DNA of 64,000 nt from CAZBDU01 sp964490725. GTDB lineage: Bacteria; Spirochaetota; Spirochaetia; SZUA-6; DRHE01. Within the stretch, counting starts at the first letter, position 1, and each line of letters begins with the position of its first letter. The stretch covers positions 36,434 through 100,433 of the forward strand of contig CAZBDU010000007.1 in the NCBI GenBank assembly GCA_964490725.1, written 5' to 3'. A program made the position numbers and the translations under genes. Shown in pieces: positions 24,001-26,920 of the stretch. The notes under the pieces are model-generated. The model had not been told where the DNA came from. It did not search any database and saw nothing but the letters and a program-made list of their open reading frames with translations.

Positions 24001-24857
24001 CCCTCGACCGTGATGGGGCCCTGGTAGGTGATCCCGGCGGCCCCATCGAGGTCCAGGTAGAACACCGAGCCCACGCCGGCCTCGACCGCCGGCTCCAGCT
24101 GCTCCAGCCCGCTGAAGGTGACGCTCGTCTCCCGCGGGCGCTCCGCCGCTGTCCCCTCCAGCACCACCAGGCTGTCGAAGCCGCCCTGACCGCCGCGGGA
24201 CTCCACCCCTCCCGGAAGGCGGAAGGGCAGGCGGAAATCCACGGTCAGCAGGTCGTCCCCGCTGTCGGCGCCGATGACCTCGACGCGCTCCAGCCCGGCC
24301 ACCGGAGCCTCCGCCACCACCTGGCCGCTGCCGTTGTCGAACAGCTCCAGGATCTCCGGGTCTTCCGCGCGCAGCCGCAGCACCAGGTCGCTGCCGCCAG
24401 GCGGCGCCTCGTAGCTCAGCACCCCCGGCGGGGGCGGCTGCGGCGCGTGCTGAGAGTCCACTATCTGTTCGGTCGTATCGGCCTGTCCGTCCGAGAGCGC
24501 AGCGGGTGTCTGCGCCTGGAGCAGATCCTGCGCGGCCGGCTGCGAGCCGGAGCGCTCCGGCAGGCTCTCCTCCGCCGCCGCTGCCGGCTCATCCGCGCTC
24601 CCGGAAGGCTCCTCCGCCTGCCCGCCGGCCGCCGCCTGAAAGGCGAACAGCTCCGCCAGCTCCGTCTCGGGAACGTACGTAGAGGTGCTCTGATCTGCCA
24701 GCGTTACCTGCTGATCGGCCTCGTAGCCCTGGACGGCCACGAGCGCTTCCACCGGCTGCTCAGCTGCGACCGCCGCCTGCTCCAGAAGTCCAGTTGAAGA
24801 AAGCAGGAGCCTGGGCTCCAGCGGTTCGAGCTGATAAGAACGCGGATCGCTTTCCAT
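1..24857 (-). CDS. Giant LEPR-XLL surface/exported repeat protein (partial, C-terminus beyond left edge)
   Basis: One frame stays open from ATG at 24857 to base 3, 8285 codons, with no stop in the window. I spot-checked the frame at about 2.0, 5.0, 7.8, 9.4, 11.1, 13.0, 16.5, 18.9, 22.0 and 23.3 kb. Order of parts: LEPRLLLS at residues 13-20 (the LEPR-XLL N-terminus known from giant exported proteins); an E/Q/A-rich linker; a metzincin-type zinc motif HExxHxxGxxH at 398-408; a zinc phospholipase C-like HxxxDxxxH at 532-540; a helical stretch; a golvesin/CBM-like beta domain at about 1300-1410; seven FG-GAP-like repeats at about 1895-2216; two EF-hand loops at about 3304-3353; then very long beta-rich A/S/T/G/V/D repeats. 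No hydrophobic signal peptide is visible, so export by a type I-like route with a C-terminal signal is only an inference. Substrate and role are unknown; adhesin, matrix protein or surface hydrolase are options. Existence of the gene is near certain. Confidence 0.93.
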   Translation of the reverse strand, partial: MESDPRSYQLEPLEPRLLLSSTGLLEQAAVAAEQPVEALVAVQGYEADQQVTLADQSTSTYVPETELAELFAFQAAAGGQAEEPSGSADEPAAAAEESLPERSGSQPAAQDLLQAQTPAALSDGQADTTEQIVDSQHAPQPPPPGVLSYEAPPGGSDLVLRLRAEDPEILELFDNGSGQVVAEAPVAGLERVEVIGADSGDDLLTVDFRLPFRLPGGVESRGGQGGFDSLVVLEGTAAERPRETSVTFSGLEQLEPAVEAGVGSVFYLDLDGAAGITYQGPITVEGVEVAPFAAPASLAGREQEIIASLLDSLAQTTAGSGVVFTTVEPAAGSEHSTIYIGGSGASFDAYGPFIGLSEKVDRGNLDPGDIAFVFTDNIQATFESPAEMGAAIAGYVAHEAGHLLGWEHAYQVDADNPLAEVGWKPYVHIEIAQDVRDDLVADGKLSLADGEYEVNPRIVAAIEKYPAFYYAGAVGPDGFPELVMGQAILHPNSTGIWVGHVLDKAWQAQQEEKYTEAEKLQILAWAYGFPTHVAGDVWCHTLTNEFTGGPWPEIGEIFNLSEPKYLASVIKHLLVEGYIADATPGFDGNSDRTLLPTGDVANDATPARELGVVHEFIYDALIDDVPALPGEKEVLLGYLLNPATEDLEALDTSGTVWTELREAFESEGVILVAAPEITRVVSGSEWILKNDYNYYRLSKTPPTATGTYLEIYSIERSRGPIVDLFIKLRDQLISLAAAIDRPYVPPSSPPEEPLAALIDPILEAGEAFLKGKGVDTDQLLDDIKDAGSEITDTFKEIFGDIVEGQSIDDLDLETLATSLGESLGETGADAAGAYLQYWIYNIDLGLKNWSRLGLAISKAAFDPESLRELQNEESQIYGPDVVDPTFFDQRGDAEGEYGLLDVLLHEVDDPNGDGLSDDSFVNQYLLPMVGIPRKIGELRAGLDQFLGQLEEKVLDPVQELLGDINPFKPLFEWIKEEIKEYAKKVLRKAVLDTFGIDIELFFFLSESPGEKIDLKSIELYYPNEIAGITAASSAQITWVGHTVSAGEFVTIRDITQSGWDGLNGLREVLSVVDADNFTVDFDTSGFATPYDAGSDGGTVGPAWELRLFKPTDHERLDRYLGFQGTDHHEPYAYTDLSGDPIYVLESPLGDGSYMTITYNEGAVGGMLDDVEYDKDYFAVYANSVTLSKLLLLQEELVIETPVDGKQPKTISRLLSDLKGVPYDFAANMVFNGEHGGNIMTATMANVVDEYGEPVNAPAVYDLPLHSGLQDLWLTTIDGDHTWRQDSATATTELYRYSRPDHGNTAVWEFTGLAAGSYQVYADWNTPLHLEAARNARYEIYDDASLVASVTVDQSDFMDDVEVEVEIAGETWVEAWDLLGTVPVSSGTLKVVLSDEASGEVVAGRVRIVPVGTPAGAQVVGNGDSGYSEPENVLFDSWTPLAGDIALLDGGTLPQSLLDAIQAWYEARGEEGFLLEPEFSITDPAVVIPTVTVTVQDIVDGLDAGTVHQKLVDTFKEYAINVGASPTAAASGTDEWIITTPFADFKAVKRVEGGSDVLYVYDPGFKTAAVRVEAAGLQWTIVDIEKVAPEKSGKLRYADIYGLKLDGGSYEVTLGWQPITYQTGTGSFPLWESELLREEAFRVLFHDWENYGESFPDLGDSATAETNAPGAIDFGAFPAYEPPVPDLVAAAFTAPVNTFDSNGNMIVDGDLTLTYGTDFEVNNVSGNDDGSPDTLTLIFEHATDDIDVVLKGFIGGGGLTAIAIQADGSITLADGATISSRQVLATENHWNADSSGDSADITLRAPSITLGREANILAHATGSFSAGNVELTAYDEVTQNWELLGIDAFKWRASETAIDIGMGARITGAEVTISAESLTHKALDKAEDPEYSFPTRSAALGDIDGDGWVDLVIGNYNKPDRFYLNDGSGNFGYGVEVNAEKHETTAIALGNLDSDSELELVVGTEEEGILLYNYDTSAKTWSENKFESGSYATTALALADVDGDGDLDLVVVNSGQVNRLYLNNGSSFDAGVDFGEATNLTTSLALGNLDGDTALELVTGTDGQGVLLYDYSGTNFGTATVMDSGTFKATSVALGNLDADAELELVVGTEGAGIKRYDLAGGVFGAATDIDTDSYATTALALADVDGDGDTDLVIVNNAQPNRLYLNDGTGALAGQSIAAEAYYATSLALADVDQDGDLDLVVGIDRTPNRLYTLDTVEGQPGYLFGKDIGVNSQLVSAASSQDNLDFSTAKAKAVTAEAEAEVVVGAGALLTAAGAISITASSTSSAEIITVRSGWGVTFGNSTATATIDVESGAVLQAASSFFMEAAVDNDLNVITFIPAVGESTNLAFSLATAHSTSRAAVHAGATVIAPTATVRAENLNSFANTAIAAGFGTKAATEKDTPGSKDDDTGYGVTVALSFFQSRATAEAGGIMEIGGDLTVEGRSLNEKNITRSFASVSGNPIGKHVQTIKDFSDSLPFTQTLGGNVLKLQSGQTKKAYAVALAMVTSDNTANGLIGQDARITVGGAIHLTAYAEDSFQISASGSAGTLPGSELETAFGGALAYSKAANQANAFVGWNAFIDVTGNLDIAADAVATSPVDPLDLTLALLGFGEGTQAEAIGAAYAYSEKYGGALAGALGSPLFDQEDFLDVASLADKLRHGETDTGDTLAKFLWDNFSTETQNLLKNPAASEEELKAALVKELNEALQAGSSIYTSDRFSGVTLRDETKALKDSNPSGADLVRLNRMLLEDAYQAEIAQRQNKLVDVLVDNLNDEAKTGTSFIYAGGSAASGGTAVGGGINVLFVYNSAATGIAKGAVVASDQDVALVSTATVDSYHFAGNASILNLITNQAKTGIGGFFDGIILQNRATASIDDLATVTAGNDIRVKACTDTELVTIVQAGGYAEKTSVDGAFIYNRVENTALAYVEDRAFVEAARDLLIEALAESYVVTVTPAISIGGQYGVGVSASFTHFIEEVRAFIGDSAGAVPIGGYGPGSLLGAVEVGRDLSVTATSRPEIWTIGASAGIAPGGTDSTDNGSTQSGTTQTGDGKKFGLGFSGSVAFNYIEQRTFAVIRGAGTVTVAGATTVEAYTDLLLIAGAGGFAFGNDWGIGGAYAHNQLDQDTGAWISNATVASGTLLVWAHTDNEIIGVAASGAGAKDDGAIAGGVNLNLLEYDVAALLAGGSTITADSVAVKAENDTLLVSVAGAVAIGVDASFAAGADVGLTFFDATVRACVGALAEITTDDLTISAANHTEVVSVAAALALAIDDGVGASGSAASVNIEHDVQAFIADKTTEAVFAALDRNSDGRLGREEFLAGAVNPASAEIAFALADTDNDGYVDEDEYEAARHALNAELRGSILVAGSVYLNATDDADLIVVAGSVAGGEDAGIGLSVANVNVTDRSVQAFVGQDARVRASGAGAGIIDPDGSPFGGLGVTLDATTDDTFLVFAGGGAGAETFAGAGSVVVNTMDSATEAFVAAGATIDIVGNTSQKLRLRALHDLSILGIAGAFAGAFKSASGSDTGFAASLGLSAAVNDIAIEVSARLDGAVVESVGDVELTAGTTGSIHALAIGGAVSGAGAEGGSSITVAGAGAGASNTVATRVSAHLGNGASVVTTSGAGVSLSAADELEVRADGGGLGIAVSIGDSSAVGLSIGVAVAINDVNNEVQACVDGSTITADGDVTLTASSTPVIEALAIAGAISVGSGDSGSIGIAGAGAGTENTVVIDTEAAVTGASSITTTGGGSVSLEATDGSSVHADAGGVALALALESSEGSTAAVSVGISVAINSVQNSATAVIDGSSVDSAADLSLQATMGASIEALVIAGSGTYGGGGFAGSGAGAGAGNTVANSAEALVSGSSTIEAAGTLSLTAADTSSITADAGSGALALAAGGDSTLASVGFAAAAARNEVADTVRAAILDSTVTVGVAVVLDASSTAAIDIFSLGLSGALSAGDSGTFALAGAGSGSWNTVANTVEAAIRGSTASAGGAVSLTAWDGTSIVATAGSAAISIAVGSSGSAGVGLGISLSINETANLTTAVIDDSTVTAGGEVSLGATSSSEIDATAFGVALSVTTSSGDTAVSVNAIVAVTLNTIGNTTRAAIEDSVPATVDTVTAGGSVTVSAAESGTIQASAISAEVGITVGGDSSAAIGGAVDASVAENTIANTTEAIVDGAGVEAAGDVTLDASSTRVIEALVVAAAASVTGGSSGGTAVALTGAGASATNETASSVLAIIRNAEVAAASGGSVSLSATDATAITADVVAAALGAGISGSGNSASLTVAVTVAENTITNTTRAVVEGGSTISAGGAFDSYAGSTGSVAALGVAAALSVSGGSGTVSLSGAGTGVDATNTIDNTIEAGVGEDSSVDAGGAAGITATDSAAVNADVVTASVNVSVGGDVNVSLAASVSVATNTINDDVRAHVLDSTLETGGALSVEATSGKDIDALGTSIAVSISAGGGTFSLSGAVGVAQTTNTIGGSLQAAIRDADTAEGQLVSAGGPLTILANNTSTIDATLVVVAASVSAGTGTVNISLAGAASITANTITSAVFAGIDNSYVEASDAVSIDAAANSTIAADTVAVGISVAAGGTVSIAGAVGVASATNSIGGSTEALITGGSSLAAGGTVSVGVDDNASIASNVVAATVSISVSSSIAGSLGVSVTLAENNISGSSRAAIESSTVTATGASSDVTVDASAMNAIESVAVAASFSLAGSGGTVALSGAGSGADARNVMTNQVLAEIAGSTATAGRAVSVTLTDTSTIRADTASASASIGISSGVALSGVVAVTLAQNEIGGTYRASIDNSAVDAQSAGVTVSAGADNTIDALGLAIGISVAGSSGFAGSVAVAGVKAGNVLTNTLEASIAGSTVQADGLVSVTATDLSSIKSDLASVAASMSFSSSVAVALSVSFTLAENQIGSMTTATIYNSVIDTTGGVTVMATTDTTIDALAITIGLSIGGSGGVAVTGSGTGVKATNITTNTTEASVRDGSNVEAGGAMLVRAQDLSNITSDIANVSASIGFSSSVAVSLNIAVTLAENQIGGSTTATIDNSTVSASSLNVEAVNELTIDALGVTIGLSVTGSGGVTVGGGGSGVEARNITTNTAEASIENGSTVTAAGGAVVVKAEDRSTIYSDIATVSASLGFSSGASVNLSIAATLAENIIGGSTIATVEASSVTAASLTVEALNQSTIDTLAATIAFSVTGSGGVSVGGAGAGVKAVNTTTNTTEASIKNGSTANIGGAVVVRAQDNSAIKADIATAAVSLGFSSGASVSLTVAVNIAENVIGGSTTATVDGSTVTASSLTVEALNQSTIDALAVTISVSVSGSGGFTLDGAGAGVKAVNTTTNTTEASIGNGSTANIGGAVVVKAQNKASITSDIATVAASLGFSGTGSISVSIAATIAENAIGGSTTATIDNSTVAASSLNIEALSDTEVDALAATISLSVTASGGPGVGISGSGVEARNSTTHTTEASIGSGSTATITTGAASVVVKAEDTSKITADIANVSATISITASVAVTVGIAATIAENAIGGSTSALIDNSTVTASTVTVTALNDTRIDAFGATIAFTLAGSGGITIGGAGAGVEASNITTNTTRALIRGGSTVTATAGAGSVLIKAEDRSTIDADLTTVSVSIGISGSASIDIAVSATLADNQIGSNTYAGIGNEEGGGADGTVVTTDNLDIDAIGGATINAFGVAVAFSGGGSGGVTIGASASAVEATNLITGVTEARIRNSAATVHGGNITLDARDSSDIDATLASASVSIGLSGGASLDVAVAATLAQNDVQGTTRATIDSSDVDAATVTVAALSMGTINSDAIAAALTLSASGGLTLGGAGTGADSKNLMSNTLEASIAGGSEVDTTAVGGTSLSATDQADMDSDVLAVSGSIGFSGAGSASIAVAVSNTEVDYSTSTVAIIDDSAVTAAAGEVTLAALSDATIDLAADAAAIGLTGSGGFSLSGTGTGAIAKVTSSSLTKAGITGDSDVDATGGSVMVDADDTTEINADALGLSISISIGGAFAGGGAVAVTTVDVDFNGSVEATINDSSVTSGADILVTADSATISNANADAASVSFSIGLAAGGFGVAAGEVNNDIGQTVDASILNADADPDADDDPAATTDDDPGVKAGGRVDVKARDTVTMTAEVNAVAVTAAVSLGSGTIAVSAAISNVGLNGVTRARIGGSKVEAEGGDVTVEAISDSTLTNKTLAFSLSASVSIAGLAASGSGVCATNTVQQEVRAQIFNGSDVRASEAVSVTANDDGMNSTVQVDSDAISIGLTGVSIGVGLGRNLISTGVFASIEDSDVTANGSYDMGTGLGGEITVDAQSIHAQGTFFTDLSVVSVSATLAGVAESGGQAVVEINNTVEACVSGSDLVSTGVTRVDADSQHYAEPEVTGFAATTGIAVSAVTADAIIAGATRAYIDGSSTVSSADSLDVTADSDAFANPKGSSVGVAIGAGIGVSDFMASITRATSAYVGSRAGTGPSATVLSIGNQQLNIRAEARLEATADSSTFGFALAVGAADAVADATVNGTTLAYVGEGATVNAGGVEITATSTDEATAKNDVISVGTLVAVGISDANATVSSRTEAFAGALSGVQATDITTGLNVGGGNIDVTAGATMTANADSAGGGFGGIEVNSYKPTAVIDGATRAYVREGVSVTAGTLDIVAGEPGDRVTYTATAVADSVSISILGGGADLASVATVSGVVEAFVGASKDTDRGGDRDAVISIGNIASPLTVKACSEFVADADIDGGGGSVGVTVQDIKPTATAGGATRAFANDGARLRGPNLRLESDGEARADAKLEAIAFTGLATVNLLNPTATTNNVVEAYVGRNVDTTTADGADIEIGFNDEIDDDNDVRLDVEAIAIGRSNAIADADNISGSIGANVVDLESDATLLGSTRSYVGTNTDLFAGNVTLSAQEVEAQAKGKVSGGSGAGLVDVGLLTANASASRLTDAFVGDASTLDLGTSTLMVTADTSLGTTPMAFADVNAAGGAGIADVDDLDATATVGQGTGQRSATRAYIGNGSTVTAGTVMFHATSNTRANAETSSGSGAGIAIVQSSDIVVTSAHDTEAYVGSSTLDLGGALEITAHGTSTADPTSTSFGGAGIFTLAATDIRATVDSDTSAYIGDGADITAASVRLLADAVHTANADAKGGGGSLLVSISSLDAEADDNGSVNVRIGAATGGSGAEVTTTAGGIDADANLVSTVTSESKGLNFSLASVGDIGTKADNGSSVTGRIGDNVTVDVQGGGAFDFLINLDGVSRGMATVAAGGAVAVDRSEAEVGFDCSADLTVGSGTTINADGNVDITARLNHDGTRFLNQDPDEDKDVVDDGRGAIGTADNQSGGVVDVSTGDVDVDANSTMNIDIASGTTLTTDGGDVNIKGLHANTAFAAFSRKGGGVVAVGTGDARATALGSTTVSFYGNVDDGVGTQTNNLNVQAQTLSVSEATFALYSGGVVNVGSTGTVKAETDTDQTLNFASDSSVMAVAGGISVTSNLITDADSKSRSGTGGAVDVVNLDPRSVALGRVNLNVGAADSVTAGGDIEIIANHGAPAQAVSDGTVESVDSSDPGAGAQSPGENNFIEFGLPHLLSTGASITYAGTTSGGVEENREYTVIVKPAAPSSDPSTQLYLGEVFGSADVNTSLDTITIPDHTFETGDVVFYHSNSTDVVNGLTNGAKYEVVVVDKDTIKLLSFGQSQPSVTVSRAAVSGNTVNASNSFTDPAQPVTYRLVPPKEFRSNVVDANVDQSTGDITTDYSNRIYIENHGFSAGDVVVYRSSDPTRTIEVYGSDADLVDGDPYYVANGGASISDSPGYAYDANYIRLARTKQDAIGHYHDDEYQSPQPMNLVRRTAQSDVTVIHSLREDQNEALDGLVEGQAYFVVNRDADSFQLANSEGGPAIPFDNDGVSGGSHTFVVDGLDLSDGGPGANQYLVLDLTGSISGSFNGIGGARGFFGAPSGDSTVTSTATGTGGGAIRVGNADTRADQTVETNLVVAGGANISADNVTIEVNSVLGVTAISDGSGGGAISVGSASGEAAGTNNASLSIEAEANIDALGDITVALTAESKVSSFGETSNGGLFAGGGGEADSDLNFSHEIFVGGNLTAGGSLDIESEVTAEAVAESESDAGGLGAGATVDSNAQVGTGARGAVDRGNHQAATVSPAVLRITIQDEARLRADNVTLSADFQKLKARSYAETDVGGGGGFAHADADSKIEATAEVVLENGSEITGDEAILIEATISEINNYARSDARLDAIGGDVDSNADVTIDTEAK
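8425..10628 (-). repeat. Tandem ~122-residue beta-repeat modules (best-ordered part of the array)
   Basis: The anchor encoding TEASI (plus strand gcttcg or equivalent) recurs at 8425, 8791, 9157, 9526, 9892, about 10258 and about 10627: steps of 366 or 369 bp, i.e. 122-123 residues. Each module contains AEN-x-IGGSTxAT, a DNSTVTASSL strand, a LTIDALAxTI strand, a GSGGVxxGGAG loop, and a VxAxNxTTNTTEASI strand. Some neighbours are nearly identical at DNA level: the 20-mer beginning atcgtggactggttcagcgc occurs at 8905 and again at 9271. Looser versions (127-129 residues) continue to about 14 kb and degenerate ones fill most of the rest. Confidence 0.85.
14799..14946 (-). other. Paired EF-hand calcium-binding loops in the giant protein
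   Basis: Two canonical 12-residue loops, DRNSDGRLGREE and DTDNDGYVDEDE, lie about 25 residues apart around residues 3304-3353 and are flanked by helix-like sequence (FALAD, EYEAARHALNAEL). They interrupt otherwise uniform beta-repeat sequence. The spacing is that of a calmodulin-type EF-hand pair or dockerin-like module. Confidence 0.8.
18211..19175 (-). repeat. Seven FG-GAP/VCBS-like repeats in the giant protein
   Basis: Residues about 1895-2216 hold seven units of roughly 45 residues. Each has a core such as ALADVDGDGDLDLVV or ALGNLDSDSELELVVG followed by a xxRLYLNDG-type strand. The D-x-D-x-D-G loops are typical calcium sites of FG-GAP blades. The number seven fits one complete beta-propeller. 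DGDGD-type and weaker NLDxD-type loops alternate in part of the array. Confidence 0.8.
23238..23264 (-). other. Zinc-dependent phospholipase C-like motif within the giant protein
   Basis: Residues 532-540 read HVAGDVWCH, preceded by AYGFPT. The spacing HxxxDxxxH after a Y/F-G-F stretch resembles the metal-binding helix of zinc-dependent phospholipase C (PF00882). The helical sequence before it (DKAWQAQQEEKYTEAEKLQ) also fits that all-alpha fold. This is a motif-level call only. Confidence 0.4.
23634..23666 (-). other. Metzincin-type zinc-binding motif within the giant protein
   Basis: Residues 398-408 read HEAGHLLGWEH, an exact match to the metzincin consensus HExxHxxGxxH (three His ligands and the catalytic Glu). 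The preceding region contains GSGASFDAYG and a segment rich in D/F/V strands, as expected upstream of such an active site. No clear Met-turn was identified; a Met about 65 residues downstream (ELVMGQ) is a weak candidate. Confidence 0.7.
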
Positions 24858-24880
24858 CAGCCCACTTTTTTGCTTATCCC

Positions 24881-24910
24881 ATCTTAGATCCTTCCTCCCT
24901 GTGCCGTCAA
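24881..24910 (-). promoter_or_regulatory. Putative sigma70 promoter of the giant gene
   Basis: On the minus strand TTGACG (24910-24905) and TAAGAT (24886-24881) are separated by 18 nt. Transcription would start near 24874, giving a leader of about 17 nt before the ATG at 24857. Only a weak purine-rich Shine-Dalgarno (around AGTGGG) precedes the start. Confidence 0.55.
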
Positions 24911-25005
24911 GAAAAGAATTGAGCTCTGTGCATGTTTTTCCCGATCTTTACCTCGGAGTGGTACAATTGCGTGTAGTAGTCCGCGGCCCAGGGGCGAGGC
25001 TCCGC

Positions 25006-26001
25006 TCAGTCGGCGGAGCCGCCCCGTACCTCCTCTACCAGCTGGCGGGCCTTCGTGTAGTAGCTCAGGTCGAACTTGTCTCCCACGAACACCTGCAACC
25101 CCTCCTGGACGAAACGCTGCCACTCCTGCACCGCCTCGGGGGGCACGTGGTGCACCACCAGCCCGTTCTCCACCATCACTGCCATCGCCTCCTTTGTGGC
25201 CGCCTCGGTGCCCGCCCGCATGCGCTCCCCGCAGCGGCGCGCAGCCTCCAGCATGGCCGGACGCAGCTCCGCGGGGATCCGCTCCCACACGGAGGTGGAG
25301 ATGATGAAGGCCCCGTAGAAGGGCAGGAAGTGCAGATCGCTCATCTGGTTGGCGATGCCGAACCACTGGTTGAGCGCCGCCAGCAGCGGGCTGACCACCA
25401 TGGCGTCCACTCCGCCGCTCTGCAGCTGGACCAGGATGTCGCCCGTGGGATACACCGCAGCGCGATACCCCAGCTTCTTCCAGGCGCTCGCCTCTTCGGG
25501 ATTGCCGTCCATGATCCAGAACCTCTGCCGCTTCAGGTCTTCCGGGGTGATCACCGGCCGGCGGGCGAAGAACTGGCCCCAGCCGGCGAAGGTCCAGAAG
25601 AGTATCTTGAACCCCTTGCGGGCAAACTCCTCCTCGAACAGCGGCTCCATTCCCCGCAGCACGTGGTACAGCTCTTCCTCGGTCTGAACCAGAAGGGGCG
25701 TGGCCGGAGCCAGCGCGGCTCCTGAGACCTGCGACAGCCCCAGCGGAGACAACCCGGCGGCCTGCAGCTGGCCGAAGCGCATCTTGCGCAGCATGTCCGG
25801 CTCATCTCCGGCCACCCCCCCCGGATAGATCTTCAGGGTCACCCGCCCTGCCGAGATGCTGGCCCAGTCGGCCCCCAGGATCCTCAGGTTGCGGTCCCAG
25901 GGGGAGTTCGGGGGAATCACGCTTCCCAGCTTGATGGTCAGGGTGGCCGCCAGGGCGCACGGCAGGGTCAGCATCAGGACGATCACAGCACGCAGCTTCA
26001 T
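25006..26001 (-). CDS. TRAP transporter solute-binding protein, DctP family
   Basis: 331 residues, the normal DctP length. An N-terminal signal peptide (MKLRAVIVLMLTLPCALA) precedes TLTIKLGSVIPPNSPWDR, the usual first strand. A GRVTLKIYPGGVAGDEPDMLRKM segment and a central region around LKRQRFWIMDGNPEEASAWKKLGYRA fit the family. It should bind an organic anion in the periplasm and hand it to DctQM permeases, but none are in the window. The ATG follows the TGA of the upstream cation exporter without a gap, with GGGAG inside that gene as Shine-Dalgarno, so the two are co-translated. The giant gene follows on the same strand with its own promoter. Confidence 0.88.
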   Translation of the reverse strand: MKLRAVIVLMLTLPCALAATLTIKLGSVIPPNSPWDRNLRILGADWASISAGRVTLKIYPGGVAGDEPDMLRKMRFGQLQAAGLSPLGLSQVSGAALAPATPLLVQTEEELYHVLRGMEPLFEEEFARKGFKILFWTFAGWGQFFARRPVITPEDLKRQRFWIMDGNPEEASAWKKLGYRAAVYPTGDILVQLQSGGVDAMVVSPLLAALNQWFGIANQMSDLHFLPFYGAFIISTSVWERIPAELRPAMLEAARRCGERMRAGTEAATKEAMAVMVENGLVVHHVPPEAVQEWQRFVQEGLQVFVGDKFDLSYYTKARQLVEEVRGGSAD

Positions 26002-26886
26002 TCAGGCGTTCTCCCACAGCGAACAGGATTCGGTTTCGAACTCCACCTCGATGGTGGTGTGAGCGAAGTTGAGCCCCTGAAGCAGCCGCTTGACGGCGCA
26101 CTTCACCTCGATGATCTCATCGCGGTCCACGGAGTCCCGCACCACGATGTGAGCGGTCAGCACGTGGTGCTCCCCGTCGAGCGACCACGCGTGGATGTGG
26201 TGCATGGAAAGCACCCCGGGAAGTGCCTTCGCCTTCTCTGCCAGCCCGACAACGTCCACCTCCTCCGGCACGCCCTGAAGAAAGACAGTGAGAGTCCTGC
26301 GGCCGTTGCGCACGATGTTGACCAGCACGTAGCCGGTGATGGCCACCGAGAGGAGGGGGTCCAGCACCTGGACCTCCCAGAAGAGCAGCACCACGCCCAC
26401 CACCAGCACCGCGGCCCAGCCCAGCACGTCTTCCAGGAGATGCCAGGTCACCACCCGCTCGTTCATGGTCCTCCCCCGGCTGACCCGCCAGGCGGCGATC
26501 CCGTTCACCACGATCCCCACTCCGGCAAAGACCAGCATGCCGGAAGCGTTGGAGGGCTCGGGGTGCAGGATGCGCGGGATGGCCCTGGAGAGGATGAACG
26601 CGCTGCCGGCCACCAGCACCATGATGTTGACCACCGCTCCCAGGAGAGAAAAGCGCTGGTAGCCGAAGGAGAAGCGGGCGTCCCCCTTGCGCCTGGAGTA
26701 GCGGTCGAACAGCCAGGCGATGCTGAGGGAAAAGGTGTCCCCCAGGTCGTGCAGGGCATCGGAGAGGATGGCCACGCTGTTGGTCCACAGCCCGCCGGCA
26801 ATCTCGATCACCGTGAAGACAATATTAAGGAAGAAAGCAACACGTATGTTCCTGCCGCTGTCCTGCTCGTTATGATGCTGCGCCAC
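26002..26886 (-). CDS. Cation diffusion facilitator (zinc-type) exporter
   Basis: 294 residues with six predicted membrane segments and a C-terminal cytoplasmic ferredoxin-like domain. TM2 has SDALHDLGD (42-50) and TM5 has WHLLEDVLGW; the paired HxxxD motifs are the transport site of Zn2+ CDF proteins of the ZitB/CzcD type. The C-terminal part (MHHIHAWSLDGEHHVLTAHIVV) is His-rich as expected. Likely role: Zn2+/Co2+/Cd2+ efflux coupled to protons. I chose GTG at 26886 rather than an ATG at 26973: AGGAG lies 6-7 nt upstream, an extended -10 promoter lies at 26912-26920, and homologues start near the HH-rich N-terminus. Confidence 0.93.
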   Translation of the reverse strand: MAQHHNEQDSGRNIRVAFFLNIVFTVIEIAGGLWTNSVAILSDALHDLGDTFSLSIAWLFDRYSRRKGDARFSFGYQRFSLLGAVVNIMVLVAGSAFILSRAIPRILHPEPSNASGMLVFAGVGIVVNGIAAWRVSRGRTMNERVVTWHLLEDVLGWAAVLVVGVVLLFWEVQVLDPLLSVAITGYVLVNIVRNGRRTLTVFLQGVPEEVDVVGLAEKAKALPGVLSMHHIHAWSLDGEHHVLTAHIVVRDSVDRDEIIEVKCAVKRLLQGLNFAHTTIEVEFETESCSLWENA

Positions 26887-26911
26887 GCTGCTCTCCTGAG
26901 AGGGATGCTGC

Positions 26912-26920
26912 ACTATAGCA
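26912..26920 (-). promoter_or_regulatory. Extended -10 promoter of the CDF/TRAP-SBP operon
   Basis: The minus strand reads TGCTATAGT, an extended -10 (TGN plus TATAGT), with no good -35 at 17 nt. Predicted initiation near 26905 lies inside the longer alternative frame and supports the GTG start at 26886. Confidence 0.45.

Noticed and set aside
24961..24970. Decamer gtacaattgc, identical to the -10 region at 40231-40240
   Set aside because: No -35 at proper spacing and no plus-strand gene follows; chance recurrence is likely.
24884..25366. Minus-strand open frame of 160 codons between the TRAP protein and the giant gene
   Set aside because: It lies in another frame within the TRAP binding-protein gene, which has a convincing protein over the same bases.
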